Source: Candidatus Aquabacterium excrementipullorum (lineage in GTDB: Bacteria > Pseudomonadota > Gammaproteobacteria > Burkholderiales > Burkholderiaceae_C). From it: 64,000 nucleotides of DNA. Position 1 is the first letter of the stretch. Every line of letters begins with the position of its first letter. The stretch is from positions 1 through 64,000 of the forward strand of contig DXIO01000082.1 of NCBI GenBank assembly GCA_019112875.1, read 5' to 3'. The notes beneath the pieces are model-generated. The model had not been told where the DNA came from. It did not search any database and saw nothing but the letters and a program-made list of their open reading frames with translations. A program made the translations under genes and the position numbers. This document shows, piece by piece, positions 28,133-37,156 of this stretch.

Positions 28133-29373
28133 ACGCGCTTGAACACCAGCGAGCCGTTGGTGCCGCCGAAGCCGAAGTTGTTCTTCAGGGCCACGTCGAT
28201 CTTCATTTCACGCGCCGTGTTGGCGCAGTAATCCAGGTCGCATTCCGGGTCCTGGTTGAAGATGTTGATCGTGGGCGGCGAGATCTGGTGATGGATGGCC
28301 AGCACCGTGAATACCGATTCGATGCCGCCAGCGCCACCCAGCAGGTGACCTGTCATCGACTTGGTGGAGTTGACCACCAGCTTCTTGGCATGATCACCGA
28401 AGGCCAGCTTGATCGCGTTGGTCTCGTTGGCATCACCCAGTGGCGTGGACGTGCCGTGCGCATTGAGGTACTGCACCTGGTCGGCGTTGACGCCGGCGTT
28501 GCGCAGCGCCGCCTGCATGGACCGCTTGGGGCCGTCCACGTCGGGCGCCGTCATGTGATAGGCATCGGCGCTCATGCCAAAGCCGATCAGTTCGGCATAG
28601 ATCTTGGCGCCGCGCGCCTTGGCGTGCTCGTACTCTTCGAGCACCATCACGCCGGCGCCCTCGCCCAGCACGAAGCCGTCGCGGTCCTTGTCCCACGGGC
28701 GGGACGCGGTGGCGGGATCGTCGTTGCGGTTGGACAGCGCACGGGCCGCGGCGAACCCCCCGATGCCCAGGGGCGACACAGTGGATTCGGCACCGCCGGC
28801 CACCATCACATCGGCATCGCCGTACTCGATCATGCGAGCGGCCTGGCCGATGCTGTGCAGGCCGGTGGTGCAGGCGGTCACGATGGCCAGGTTCGGCCCC
28901 TTGAAGCCGTACTGGATGGACACGTGACCGGAGATCATGTTGATGATCGAGGCAGGCACGAAGAACGGCGAGATGCGGCGCGGGCCTTTCTCGGTGTAGT
29001 CCTTGTGCGTTTCCTCGATCAGGGGCAGACCGCCGATGCCCGAGCCCACGAGGCAGCCGATGCGCTCGGCGACCTCGGGGGTCAGGGCTTCGCCGGTCGG
29101 CAGGCCCGAATCACGCACGGCCTGCATGCTGGCAGCCAGGCCGTAATGGATGAAGGTGTCCATGTGGCGGGCTTCCTTCGCGGAGATGTACTCCTCGATG
29201 TTGAAGCCCTTGACCTCACCGGCGAACCTGGTGGCCAAGGCCGAGGCATCGAACTTGGTGATGGTCGCAATGCCGGGCTTGCCCGCGATGATGTTCTTCC
29301 AGGACTCATCGACCGTGTTGCCCACGGGGGTGACGAGGCCCAGGCCAGTGACGACGACGCGACGACGGCTCAT
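28129..29373 (-). CDS. fabF: beta-ketoacyl-ACP synthase II
   Basis: FabF elongates acyl-ACP with malonyl-ACP and sets the temperature-dependent unsaturated fatty-acid ratio. The 414-residue thiolase-fold enzyme has the catalytic Cys168 in [13 protein letters not shown] and two histidines in [11 protein letters not shown] and [14 protein letters not shown] at 29373 gives the usual [12 protein letters not shown] start. It follows acpP, with a stem-loop between them, and runs into the small membrane-protein gene and rpoE. Confidence 0.97.
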   Translation of the reverse strand: MSRRRVVVTGLGLVTPVGNTVDESWKNIIAGKPGIATITKFDASALATRFAGEVKGFNIEEYISAKEARHMDTFIHYGLAASMQAVRDSGLPTGEALTPEVAERIGCLVGSGIGGLPLIEETHKDYTEKGPRRISPFFVPASIINMISGHVSIQYGFKGPNLAIVTACTTGLHSIGQAARMIEYGDADVMVAGGAESTVSPLGIGGFAAARALSNRNDDPATASRPWDKDRDGFVLGEGAGVMVLEEYEHAKARGAKIYAELIGFGMSADAYHMTAPDVDGPKRSMQAALRNAGVNADQVQYLNAHGTSTPLGDANETNAIKLAFGDHAKKLVVNSTKSMTGHLLGGAGGIESVFTVLAIHHQISPPTINIFNQDPECDLDYCANTAREMKIDVALKNNFGFGGTNGSLVFKRV

Positions 29374-29408
29374 GCTTGATAGGGACAATGTTCGGGAGAA
29401 AAGACGGA

Positions 29409-29428
29409 CAAGGCCCCGAAGGGCCTTG
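29409..29428 (-). terminator. stem-loop between acpP and fabF (partial terminator or processing site)
   Basis: An 8-bp perfect stem CAAGGCCC/GGGCCTTG closes, on the minus strand, a UUCG tetraloop, a very stable RNA hairpin. It is followed by a T-rich but interrupted stretch. It may trim or attenuate transcripts so that acpP mRNA exceeds fabF mRNA. Confidence 0.6.
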
Positions 29429-29443
29429 GTCGCGGTTCGAAAA

Positions 29444-29794
<351 letters not shown>

Positions 29795-30538
29795 TCAATT
29801 CATGTACATGCCGCCGTTCACGTGCATTTCACTGCCAGTGATGTAGGCGGCTGCCGGCGAGGCCAGAAAGGCCACGGCTTCGGCAATGTCTTGCGGCTGG
29901 CCCAGGCGCCCCAAAGGGATCTGGGCCTTGAGGGCGGCGTGCTGCTCCTCAGAAAGGGCGCGGGTCATGTCGGTGTCGATGAAACCCGGCGCCACGCAGT
30001 TGACGGTGATGTTGCGGCTGCCCAGCTCGCGCGCCAGGGCGCGGGTCATGCCGGCCACGCCGGCCTTGGAGGCCACGTAGTTGGCCTGGCCAGGGTTGCC
30101 GGCGGCGCCCACCACCGAGGTGATGTTGATGATGCGGCCGTGGCGCTGCTTCATCATGGGGCGCATCACGGCACGGCTGAGGCGGAACACGGACTTGAGG
30201 TTGGTGTCGATCACCGCCTCGAAATCGTCGTCCTTCATGCGCATGGCCAGGGTGTCGCGGGTGATGCCGGCGTTGTTGACCAGCACGTGCAGCGCGCCAA
30301 ATTCCTTGACGATGGTGTCGATCAGCGCCTCGGAGGCGGCCGCATCGTTCACATCCAGGACGACACCACGGCTGCCCGGGAAGCCTGCAAGCGCCTCGGT
30401 GATGCCCTTGGCGCCATTGTCGGAGGTGGCCGTGCCGATGACGGTGAAGCCTCGTTCGGCCAACGTGCGGGCGATGGCCTGGCCGATGCCACGGCTGGCG
30501 CCGGTGACCAGCGCGATTTGTCGGGTGCTCTCGCTCAT
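29795..30538 (-). CDS. fabG: 3-oxoacyl-ACP reductase
   Basis: FabG reduces 3-oxoacyl-ACP to 3-hydroxyacyl-ACP with NADPH. The 247-residue short-chain dehydrogenase shows the cofactor motif TGASRGIG, NNAG, the catalytic Ser in NITSVVG and the Tyr-x-x-x-Lys pair in YVASKAG. The C-terminal ITGSEMHVNGGMYM is typical of FabG rather than other SDRs. ATG at 30538 overlaps the fabD stop by 4 bases. Confidence 0.97.
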   Translation of the reverse strand: MSESTRQIALVTGASRGIGQAIARTLAERGFTVIGTATSDNGAKGITEALAGFPGSRGVVLDVNDAAASEALIDTIVKEFGALHVLVNNAGITRDTLAMRMKDDDFEAVIDTNLKSVFRLSRAVMRPMMKQRHGRIINITSVVGAAGNPGQANYVASKAGVAGMTRALARELGSRNITVNCVAPGFIDTDMTRALSEEQHAALKAQIPLGRLGQPQDIAEAVAFLASPAAAYITGSEMHVNGGMYMN

Positions 30539-31473
30539 GCCAGCAAGCCCTTCACTTCCTGCAGCGACGCCGGATCGAGCACCGTGGCCGATGCCAGTTC
30601 GCCGTCGATGCGCTTGACCATGCCCGCCAGCACCTTGCCAGGGCCGCATTCGATCACGTGCGTGAGGCCACGGGCCTTGAGCGCCTGGATGGTTTCCACC
30701 CAGCGCACCGGGCCGAAGGCCTGGCGGTACAGGGCGTCGCGGATCGCGTCGACATCGGTGACCGTGGCCACGTCGATGTTGTTGATCACGGGGATGGTCG
30801 GCACAGCGAACGGCGTGGCGGCCAGCTTGTCCCTCAGACGCTCGGCAGCGGGCCTCATCAGGCTGGAGTGGAACGGCGCCGACACGGGCAGCGGCAGCGC
30901 GCGCTTGGCGCCAGCGGCCTTGAGCACCTCGCAGGCCTTCTCGACACCAGCCTTGGTGCCGGCGATCACGGTCTGCTTGGGGTCGTTGAAGTTCACGGCC
31001 TCGACGGCCTCGCCCACCAGCCTGGCGGCTTCAGCGCAGCCGGCCTTCACGGCCTCGGCGTCCAGACCCAGGATGGCGGCCATGCCGCCGGTGCCCACTG
31101 GCACGGCTTCCTGCATGGCTTGCGCACGGAAGCGCACCAGGGGCAGCGCATCCTTCAGCGTCAAAGCGCCAGCAGCCACCAGGGCGGTGTACTCGCCCAG
31201 CGAATGACCCGCCACGGCGGCGGGCACCAGGCCCGTGTCGGCCTGCCAGGCACGCCAGGCGGCCACGCCAGCGGTGAGCATCACCGGCTGGGTGTTGGTG
31301 GTGAGGTCCAGTTGCTCCTTGGGGCCCTGCGCGATCAGGGCGGCGATGTCCTCGCCCAGGGCCTCGGAGGCCTCGGCCAGGGTGGCGCGCACGGCGGGAT
31401 GGTCGCCCCAGGCGTCCAGCATCCCCACCGATTGGGAGCCTTGTCCAGGAAACACGAATGCGAAAGCGGTCAT
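30535..31473 (-). CDS. fabD: malonyl-CoA:ACP transacylase
   Basis: FabD moves malonyl groups from CoA to ACP. The 312-residue protein begins AFVFPGQGSQSVGM, has the nucleophile serine in GHSLGEYTALVAAGAL, the substrate-binding arginine in VRFRAQAMQEAVP and the catalytic histidine in SAPFHSSLM. ATG at 31473 gives the normal N-terminus; the longer frame upstream overlaps fabH in an unlikely manner. It lies 49 bases after fabH. Confidence 0.97.
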   Translation of the reverse strand: MTAFAFVFPGQGSQSVGMLDAWGDHPAVRATLAEASEALGEDIAALIAQGPKEQLDLTTNTQPVMLTAGVAAWRAWQADTGLVPAAVAGHSLGEYTALVAAGALTLKDALPLVRFRAQAMQEAVPVGTGGMAAILGLDAEAVKAGCAEAARLVGEAVEAVNFNDPKQTVIAGTKAGVEKACEVLKAAGAKRALPLPVSAPFHSSLMRPAAERLRDKLAATPFAVPTIPVINNIDVATVTDVDAIRDALYRQAFGPVRWVETIQALKARGLTHVIECGPGKVLAGMVKRIDGELASATVLDPASLQEVKGLLA

Positions 31474-31522
31474 GGCGTGTTGTGGTGTTGTTGTATGAGG
31501 TATGGGATCAGTGGTACGCGGC

Positions 31523-32539
31523 TCAGTAGTCCACCAGGACAGCGCCCCAGGTGAAGCCGCCGCCCATGCCCTCGAGCAGCAGGCGCTGGCCACGCTGAAT
31601 CTGCCCCTGGCGGATGGCATGGTCCAGCGTCAGGGGGATGGACGCGGCCGACGTGTTGCCGTGCTGGTCCACCGTGACCACGAGCTGGTCCATGGTCATG
31701 CCGAGCTTGCGCGCGGCCGTCTGCATGATACGGATATTGGCCTGGTGCGGCACCAACCAGTCCACGGACTCGGCCTCGCAGCCGGCGGCGGCCAGCACTT
31801 CGCTGGTCACGCTGTCCATCACGCTGATGGCCAGCTTGAAGACGGCCTGCCCCTGCATCTTGAGAAAGGGATCGCCCAGCACCTGGCCGCCCGCGATGGC
31901 GCCCGGTGTGCACAGGATGTCCGAATGGCGGCCATCGGCATGCAGGCGCGACGCCAGGATGCCCGGCTGGTCGCTGGCTTCCAGCACCACGGCGCCGGCG
32001 CCGTCGCCGAACAGCACGCAGGTGGTGCGGTCCTTGAAGTCCAGCAGCCTGGAAAACACCTCGGCCCCCACGATCAGGGCCTTGCGTGCGGCACCCGAGC
32101 GGATCATGCTGTCGGCCACACCCAGGGCATAGACGAAGCCCGAGCACACGGCCTGCACGTCGAAGGCGGCGCAGCCGGCCACCCCCAGCTTGTGCTGGAT
32201 CAGGCAGGCGGTCGAGGGGAAGACCATGTCCGGCGTGGACGTGGCGCAGATGATGAGGTCGATGTCGGCGGCCTGACAGCCGGCGGCTTCAAGCGCATGG
32301 CGCGCGGCCTGCACACCCAGATCGCTGGAGGTGACACCCTCCTCGGCGAAATGGCGGAACCGGATGCCGGTGCGTTCCACGATCCAGTCATCGGAAGTAT
32401 CGATGCCGTCTCGGGCGAGCTGGTCGGCCAGGTCCTGGTTGCTCAGGCGCTTGGGTGGCAGGTAACTGCCTGTTCCGGCAATGCGGGCGTACGTGGTTCG
32501 CGCCGCCGCCCCGCCGGACACGGGGAGGGTTTGGGTCAT
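31523..32539 (-). CDS. fabH: beta-ketoacyl-ACP synthase III
   Basis: FabH starts fatty-acid synthesis by condensing acetyl-CoA with malonyl-ACP. The 338-residue protein has the catalytic Cys132 in [11 protein letters not shown], His in PHQANIRI and Asn in [10 protein letters not shown]. The strand [16 protein letters not shown] and the segment [11 protein letters not shown] are typical. A ~12-residue N-terminal addition precedes the core. It follows plsX by 10 bases, the classic plsX-fabH pair. Confidence 0.97.
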   Translation of the reverse strand: MTQTLPVSGGAAARTTYARIAGTGSYLPPKRLSNQDLADQLARDGIDTSDDWIVERTGIRFRHFAEEGVTSSDLGVQAARHALEAAGCQAADIDLIICATSTPDMVFPSTACLIQHKLGVAGCAAFDVQAVCSGFVYALGVADSMIRSGAARKALIVGAEVFSRLLDFKDRTTCVLFGDGAGAVVLEASDQPGILASRLHADGRHSDILCTPGAIAGGQVLGDPFLKMQGQAVFKLAISVMDSVTSEVLAAAGCEAESVDWLVPHQANIRIMQTAARKLGMTMDQLVVTVDQHGNTSAASIPLTLDHAIRQGQIQRGQRLLLEGMGGGFTWGAVLVDY

Positions 32540-32549
32540 CGAGTAGAGG

Positions 32550-33728
32550 TCAGGCCACGCGCCCCACAGGGGTATGCGGGGCTGCCGTGACACCATCACC
32601 TTGTGGGTTGTCTACGGGTTCGGCACCTTCGGCTGGCAGACTTCCCACGGTGGCCGCGATGCGGTCGTGGACGCGGTCCAGCAGACGGTGCCGGGCCGCA
32701 TGATAGGCCCTGTTGAGGGCTTGCTCGAAAGAAAAGGCATCCGCCGAGCCATGGCTTTTGAAAACCAGTCCTCTCAAACCAAGCAAGGCCGCACCGTTGT
32801 AACGACGGTGGTCCATGCGCTTTTTGAAGTGAGATAACACCGGAAGCGCGACGATAGCAACAAGCTTGGTGAAGATGTTACGAGTGAACTCTTGCTTGAT
32901 CACCGAGGCGAACAGCGTGGCCAAGCCTTCGGCCGTTTTGAGCGCCACGTTGCCGACGAAGCCGTCGCAGACCACCAGATCGGTCGTGCCCTTGAAAATG
33001 TCGTTGCCTTCGACGTTGCCGTGGAAGTTGATGGCGCCGCGCGCATCGGCCTGGCGCAACAGTTCGCCGGCCTGCTTGATGACGTCGTTGCCCTTGATGA
33101 CTTCTTCGCCGATGTTGAGCAGGCCAACGGTGGGGTTCTCCTTGCCATCGACAGCAGCCACGAGGGCCGAGCCCATCACGGCGAACTGCAGCAGATGCTC
33201 AGCCGAGCAATCGACGTTGGCACCCAGGTCGAGCACGGTGGTGTAGCCGTCCTTCTGGTTGGGCATGACCGAGGCGATGGCCGGGCGGTCGATGCCCTGC
33301 ACCGTCTTGAGCAGGTAACGCGCCACGGCCATGAGGGCGCCGGTGTTGCCAGCGGACACGCAGGCGTGCGCCTTGGCCGCGCCATCTTCACCCAGCTTGA
33401 CCTGGCTGATGGCCACGCGCATGGACGAATCCTTCTTGCGGCGCAGCGCGACCTCGACCGGATCATCCATGGAAACGACCTCGGTGGCGGCCACCAGGGT
33501 GACGCGGGGCCAGCCTTTGGCCGGCGCGATCGCGTCCGCCAGGCCGACCAGCACCAGTTCGGCATCGGGGTGGTGTTCCAGGAAGGCTTTGCAGGCGGGC
33601 AGCGTGATGGAGGGGCCGTGGTCCCCTCCCATGCAATCCACGGCGATGCGCACGGGACCTTGCAGATCAGGCAGGGAATGGCGACCCGCTGCCGAGGCGG
33701 CAGAGGCAGGAAGTGCAGAGGAATTCAT
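32550..33728 (-). CDS. plsX: phosphate acyltransferase PlsX
   Basis: PlsX converts acyl-ACP to acyl-phosphate, the acyl donor for PlsY in phospholipid synthesis, at the membrane surface. The 392-residue protein shows [13 protein letters not shown] at the start of the core, [30 protein letters not shown] and [14 protein letters not shown]. Extensions of ~25 residues at the N-terminus and ~30 at the C-terminus (Pro/Ala-rich) are extra compared with E. coli. It lies downstream of rpmF, as in most proteobacteria. Confidence 0.96.
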   Translation of the reverse strand: MNSSALPASAASAAGRHSLPDLQGPVRIAVDCMGGDHGPSITLPACKAFLEHHPDAELVLVGLADAIAPAKGWPRVTLVAATEVVSMDDPVEVALRRKKDSSMRVAISQVKLGEDGAAKAHACVSAGNTGALMAVARYLLKTVQGIDRPAIASVMPNQKDGYTTVLDLGANVDCSAEHLLQFAVMGSALVAAVDGKENPTVGLLNIGEEVIKGNDVIKQAGELLRQADARGAINFHGNVEGNDIFKGTTDLVVCDGFVGNVALKTAEGLATLFASVIKQEFTRNIFTKLVAIVALPVLSHFKKRMDHRRYNGAALLGLRGLVFKSHGSADAFSFEQALNRAYHAARHRLLDRVHDRIAATVGSLPAEGAEPVDNPQGDGVTAAPHTPVGRVA

Positions 33729-33923
33729 CGGGGGGACACCGGATCAGGCTGGCACCATGCTACGCCACGGACAGCGCAATGGACAGACCCGAACAGACTA
33801 TGGGCCGGAAGTCTGGCAAATTGCCAGCGCGACCAGCCCGTCGAGCATGATGACTGGAAAGCCAGCCTCATACGGAATGAGTTCGAACCACGGGGCCGCA
33901 TCCGGTGCGGCCGCTGACTACAG

Positions 33924-34106
33924 TCAGGCGTCAGCCTTGGTCTTGAGAACCTTGCGACCGCGGTAGAAACCGGTCGGGCTGATGTGGTGACGCAGGTGCA
34001 CTTCACCGGTGGTGGGCTCGATGGCGGTACCCGGGGTGACCAGGGCGTTGTGCGAGCGGTGCATGCCACGCTTGGAAGGCGACTTTTTGTTCTGCTGAAC
34101 GGCCAT
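33924..34106 (-). CDS. rpmF: 50S ribosomal protein L32
   Basis: This 60-residue basic protein is L32 of the large ribosomal subunit. It starts [19 protein letters not shown], has [21 protein letters not shown] and ends in a lysine-rich tail. It is the cysteine-free form without a zinc ribbon. The frame extends four codons upstream, but ATG at 34106 gives the conserved start. It links translation to lipid synthesis in the yceD-rpmF-plsX order. Confidence 0.97.
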   Translation of the reverse strand: MAVQQNKKSPSKRGMHRSHNALVTPGTAIEPTTGEVHLRHHISPTGFYRGRKVLKTKADA

Positions 34107-34329
34107 GATGGACTCCAATATCGGGCAAGACCCGAAGCAGGGGCGCGGGATCCACTGCCATCACACCCCGTGGGCCCGGCTTTGCAGCCGCCACCTTAGG
34201 AGCGCTGCTTCAAGACCGGCCCGCCTGGCAAAAACCAGATCAGAGCCACATGAAGCATCAGCATCGAACCCTGCGCGGGTTGAATTCAGTTTGACTTCTC
34301 TGGGCAAATGAATACCCGGAAAACCCGAG

Positions 34330-34359
34330 ATTCTAGCACGCGATATTCATTCGGCTCAA
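34330..34359 (-). promoter_or_regulatory. candidate promoter of rpmF-plsX-fab genes
   Basis: On the minus strand TTGAGC (34359-34354), 18 bases, then TAGAAT (34335-34330) form a sigma-70-like promoter overlapping the end of yceD. It would give rpmF a leader of about 215 bases, matching the unusually long yceD-rpmF gap. Confidence 0.5.
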
Positions 34360-34973
34360 GATTTATCACCGGATGAGCCGTTCGGACCACCCTTTTTCAG
34401 CTGCGCCAGCACGGCGAAGGGGTTCTTGCGGCCGGATTCGCCGCCGCCGTCGTCCGGCGTGTCGGCTTCTTCGGACTCGTCATCCACACCAGGATCCGAC
34501 ACGGACATCCTGGGCGGCTGCGGGCACTCCTCGTGGCGCGGCACCAGGGGCGAGGCCATGATCAACTCGTCCTCGACCAGATCCAGCAGGTCGAAACTGC
34601 GGCTGATGACCAGCACGTCGTCATCCATGTCGGCGTCCAGCTCGGCGGCAAGGGCTTCGTCGGCGACGAAGCGGATGCTGCGCTCGAAATCCACCGGCAG
34701 AGTCACGGGCTGCAGGCAGCGCTGGCAGGTCCAGGGCAGATCGGCGTGGGCGCTCAGGTCGAGCCAGCGCTGGGGCTCGCCCACCCGCTGAGGCACGAGG
34801 CGGCCCTGGGCAGACCATTGCACAGGCGCAACGGTGTCTTGCGGGACCTCCGGCGGCACGCCTTCGGCCAGCCGGGCCAGATCGGCCAGGGCGGAGTGCC
34901 CTTCCAGGGGGGTTTCGGAGTCGATGAACGCCCCGATGTCCATCTTGCGGGGCTGGTGCTGACGCGGTTTCAT
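34356..34973 (-). CDS. yceD: DUF177 protein YceD (23S rRNA accumulation protein)
   Basis: YceD is needed for normal 23S rRNA levels in E. coli and plants, by an unknown mechanism. The 205-residue protein has the DUF177 core: DLPWTCQRCLQPVTLPVDFE with the conserved Cys-x-x-Cys, FVADEALAAELDADMDDD and FDLLDLVEDELIMASPLVPRHEEC. The C-terminal ~50 residues form an acidic linker and a FAVLAQLKKG tail. ATG at 34973 matches the (R)K-x-D-x-x-x-F start of homologues; the very long upstream frame is antisense to maf. It lies just before rpmF, divergent from maf. Confidence 0.92.
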   Translation of the reverse strand: MKPRQHQPRKMDIGAFIDSETPLEGHSALADLARLAEGVPPEVPQDTVAPVQWSAQGRLVPQRVGEPQRWLDLSAHADLPWTCQRCLQPVTLPVDFERSIRFVADEALAAELDADMDDDVLVISRSFDLLDLVEDELIMASPLVPRHEECPQPPRMSVSDPGVDDESEEADTPDDGGGESGRKNPFAVLAQLKKGGPNGSSGDKS

Positions 34974-34979
34974 GCGCGC

Positions 34980-35007
34980 AGTGTAGGCGGGAACGCCCTT
35001 GCGACAA
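34980..35007 (-). promoter_or_regulatory. candidate promoter of yceD, close to its start codon
   Basis: On the minus strand TTGTCG (35007-35002), 16 bases, then TACACT (34985-34980), which ends only six bases before the yceD ATG. If used, transcription would start at or within a base or two of the ATG, giving a leaderless mRNA. Confidence 0.35.
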
Positions 35008-35021
35008 GGGACAATAGCGCC

Positions 35022-35651
35022 ATGCCAGACAACACGCCCGCCCCTGCCCTGGTCCTGGGCTCGACCTCCCGATACCGCCGCGAGCTGCTGGAGCGGCTCG
35101 GGCTGCCTTTCGAGGTGCGCGCACCGGACGTGGATGAGACGCCGCAGGCCGGCGAAACGCCACTGGCGCTGGCGGCGCGCCTGGCCCTGGCCAAAGCTCA
35201 GGCTGTGGCGGCGACCTTCGGTGGTGGCAAAGCGGACTCGGCCCGAGACGTCGTCGTCATCGGCTCCGACCAGGTGGCCGATCTGCAAGGCCAGCCGCTG
35301 GGCAAGCCGGGCACGCACCAGCGCGCCACCGAGCAGTTGCGCGCCATGCGCGGGCACACCGTGCTCTTCCACACGGCTGTTTGCGTGGTGCGGCCGGCCA
35401 CTGGCCAGGTGGAACAGGCCGTGGACACCGTTCAGGTGCGCATGCGCCATTTGAGCGATCAGGACATCGAGACCTACCTGCGCCTGGAGCAGCCCTACGA
35501 TTGCGCCGGCAGCGCCAAGGCCGAAGGCCTGGGCATCGCGCTGCTGGAGCGCATCACCTCGGACGACCCGACCGCGCTGATCGGCCTGCCACTGATCACG
35601 GTGACACGCCTGCTGCGTGCCGTGGGCCTGGATGTGCTGGCCGGACGATGA
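35022..35651 (+). CDS. Maf family nucleoside triphosphate pyrophosphatase
   Basis: Maf proteins hydrolyse non-canonical nucleotides (dTTP/UTP or 7-methyl-GTP) to monophosphates. The 209-residue protein starts ALVLGSTSRYRRELLERLGLPFEV, has the motifs VDETPQAGETP, VIGSDQVADLQGQPLGKPG and YDCAGSAKAEGLGIALLERI. SDQV and the CAGS-KAEGLG signature fit the YceF-like (7-methyl-GTP) subfamily more than YhdE. The core chain is interrupted by a short insert (FGGGKADSARD). It is divergent from yceD and followed by the methyltransferase gene. Confidence 0.92.
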   Translation: MPDNTPAPALVLGSTSRYRRELLERLGLPFEVRAPDVDETPQAGETPLALAARLALAKAQAVAATFGGGKADSARDVVVIGSDQVADLQGQPLGKPGTHQRATEQLRAMRGHTVLFHTAVCVVRPATGQVEQAVDTVQVRMRHLSDQDIETYLRLEQPYDCAGSAKAEGLGIALLERITSDDPTALIGLPLITVTRLLRAVGLDVLAGR

Positions 35652-35715
35652 GCGTCCACGCAGCCATAGCGAACTCTCTGCGCTGACCAGCGCCCTGCAC
35701 CTTCTTTCCGATGAC

Positions 35716-36516
35716 ATGACCGAATCGTCCGCACCTCGCGCCACAGGCCGCCTTCTGCTGATCCCCAACACCCTGGACCTGGGCAGCGTCCCGGAGGGCT
35801 CACCGCAGCCCGATCTGCAGGATGTGCTGCCGATGGGCGCGCTGCAGGCTGCTGCCCGCCTGACCCACTGGGTGGCGGAAAACGCCAAGACCACGCGCGC
35901 CTTCCTGAAGCGGGTGGATGCCGTGTCGTCGCTGCAGACGCCCTTGCAGCAGCTGCACATCGAGGTGCTGCCCCGCCCGCCCAAGGGCGGCGGCGCGGCA
36001 ACCAACACCCCCTCATCGGCCTGGGAGGCGCTGCTGGCGCCGGCCTTGCAGGGGCACGATGTGGGCCTGATCTCCGAAGCCGGTCTGCCCGGGGTGGCGG
36101 ATCCTGGTGCCGGCCTAGTGCTGGCCGCCCACCGGGCGGGTGTGCCCGTCCTGCCGATCTCGGGGCCAAGTTCGCTGGTGCTGGCCCTGGCTGGCAGCGG
36201 GCTCAACGGCCAAAGCTTCGCCTTCGTGGGCTACCTGCCCACGGACGCTGCAGCCCGCAGCCAACGCATCCGCGAGCTGGAGCAACTGTCGCGGCGCCAG
36301 CGCCAGACGCAACTGGTGATCGAGACGCCCTACCGCAATACCGCGCTGGCCCAGGCTCTGGTGCAGACACTGCAGCCCGACACCCTGCTCTCGATCAGCT
36401 GCGGGCTGACCCTGACGGATGGTTGGTGTCTCACGCATCCCGTGTCACGCTGGCGGCAGCAGACGGTGTCCCTGCCGGACCACATTCCGGCCGTGTTCTC
36501 GTGGCTGGCGGGCTGA
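35716..36516 (+). CDS. SAM-dependent methyltransferase, tetrapyrrole methylase (RsmI-like) family
   Basis: The 266-residue protein is a tetrapyrrole-methylase-fold enzyme related to RsmI, the 16S rRNA 2'-O-methyltransferase. Visible features are RLLLIPNTLDLG, FLKRVDAVSSLQTPLQ, GHDVGLISEAGLPGVADPGAGLVLAAHRAGVPVLPISGPSSLVLALAGSG, FVGYLPTD and IETPYRNTALAQAL. It differs from RsmI at the N-terminus, where the usual LYVVPTPIGN is replaced by LIPNTLDLGS. It is therefore probably the paralogue found next to maf in Burkholderiales, not RsmI itself; its substrate is unknown. ATG at 35716 is the first one giving conserved sequence. Confidence 0.85.
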   Translation: MTESSAPRATGRLLLIPNTLDLGSVPEGSPQPDLQDVLPMGALQAAARLTHWVAENAKTTRAFLKRVDAVSSLQTPLQQLHIEVLPRPPKGGGAATNTPSSAWEALLAPALQGHDVGLISEAGLPGVADPGAGLVLAAHRAGVPVLPISGPSSLVLALAGSGLNGQSFAFVGYLPTDAAARSQRIRELEQLSRRQRQTQLVIETPYRNTALAQALVQTLQPDTLLSISCGLTLTDGWCLTHPVSRWRQQTVSLPDHIPAVFSWLAG

Positions 36517-36612
36517 ACAAACCCTTCGAGCCACCCGCAGGGCATCGTTCTTGACACAATGGCCTGCAGAGCGCTCGCTCATCCTCATCGACCTCCACCC
36601 GATCGACCCATC

Positions 36613-37101
36613 GTGAGTTCCCTGTTCCTGGATCCCGCCACCTCGCACACCCCGCCGGGCCGCCTGGCCACGCAACTGGGCCATGCCAGCCTGATTCCCT
36701 TCATCGGCGGAGCGATCTTCATCTGGCTGCTGGCCGGACGCGTGCAACCCGAGCCCTTCGTGTTCCTGGTCGGTGCGCTGACCAGCTACGCAGCACTCGT
36801 CATCGCCTTTCTGGGCGGACTGCCCTGGGGCTTGGCGGTTCGTGTGCAGCCGCAAGAGGCCGATCACGCCCTGGTACAACGCACCTTGTGGACGGGGTTG
36901 ATCCGGCTGGTGACCGCCTGGGCCGCCGTCAACATGCCACCGCACGCCGGCCTGGTCGTGCTGGGCGCGTTGTTGATCGCGGGCTACCTGATCGATCGCC
37001 GCCTCTACCCTCTGTTGGGTGCCAGCGGCTGGCTGACGCTGCGCTTTCGGCTCACCGTCGTGGCCAGCCTGAGCTGCTTCCTGGCCGCCGCCCAACTGTG
37101 A
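36613..37101 (+). CDS. DUF3429 membrane protein
   Basis: This 162-residue protein has four or five membrane segments: HASLIPFIGGAIFIWLLAG, PFVFLVGALTSYAALVIAFLGGLPWGLAV, LIRLVTAWAAVNM, GLVVLGALLIAGYLI and FRLTVVASLSCFLAAA. The FLGGLPWGLAV element and overall pattern match DUF3429, a family of unknown function. The start is uncertain: GTG at 36613 is chosen because the segment from the ATG at 36559 is Pro/Arg-rich and unlike coding sequence. No clear ribosome site supports either. Confidence 0.75.
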   Translation: MSSLFLDPATSHTPPGRLATQLGHASLIPFIGGAIFIWLLAGRVQPEPFVFLVGALTSYAALVIAFLGGLPWGLAVRVQPQEADHALVQRTLWTGLIRLVTAWAAVNMPPHAGLVVLGALLIAGYLIDRRLYPLLGASGWLTLRFRLTVVASLSCFLAAAQL

Positions 37102-37156
37102 TCCAGCAGCCATACCGGCCCTTCGATCCCTCATTGGCAACACCGCACGCTTTCGC

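Noticed and set aside
36559-36612. ATG start for the DUF3429 gene
   Set aside because: The added 18 residues are Pro/Arg-rich and unlike homologous N-termini as far as I recall; the GTG at 36613 was preferred though unproven.
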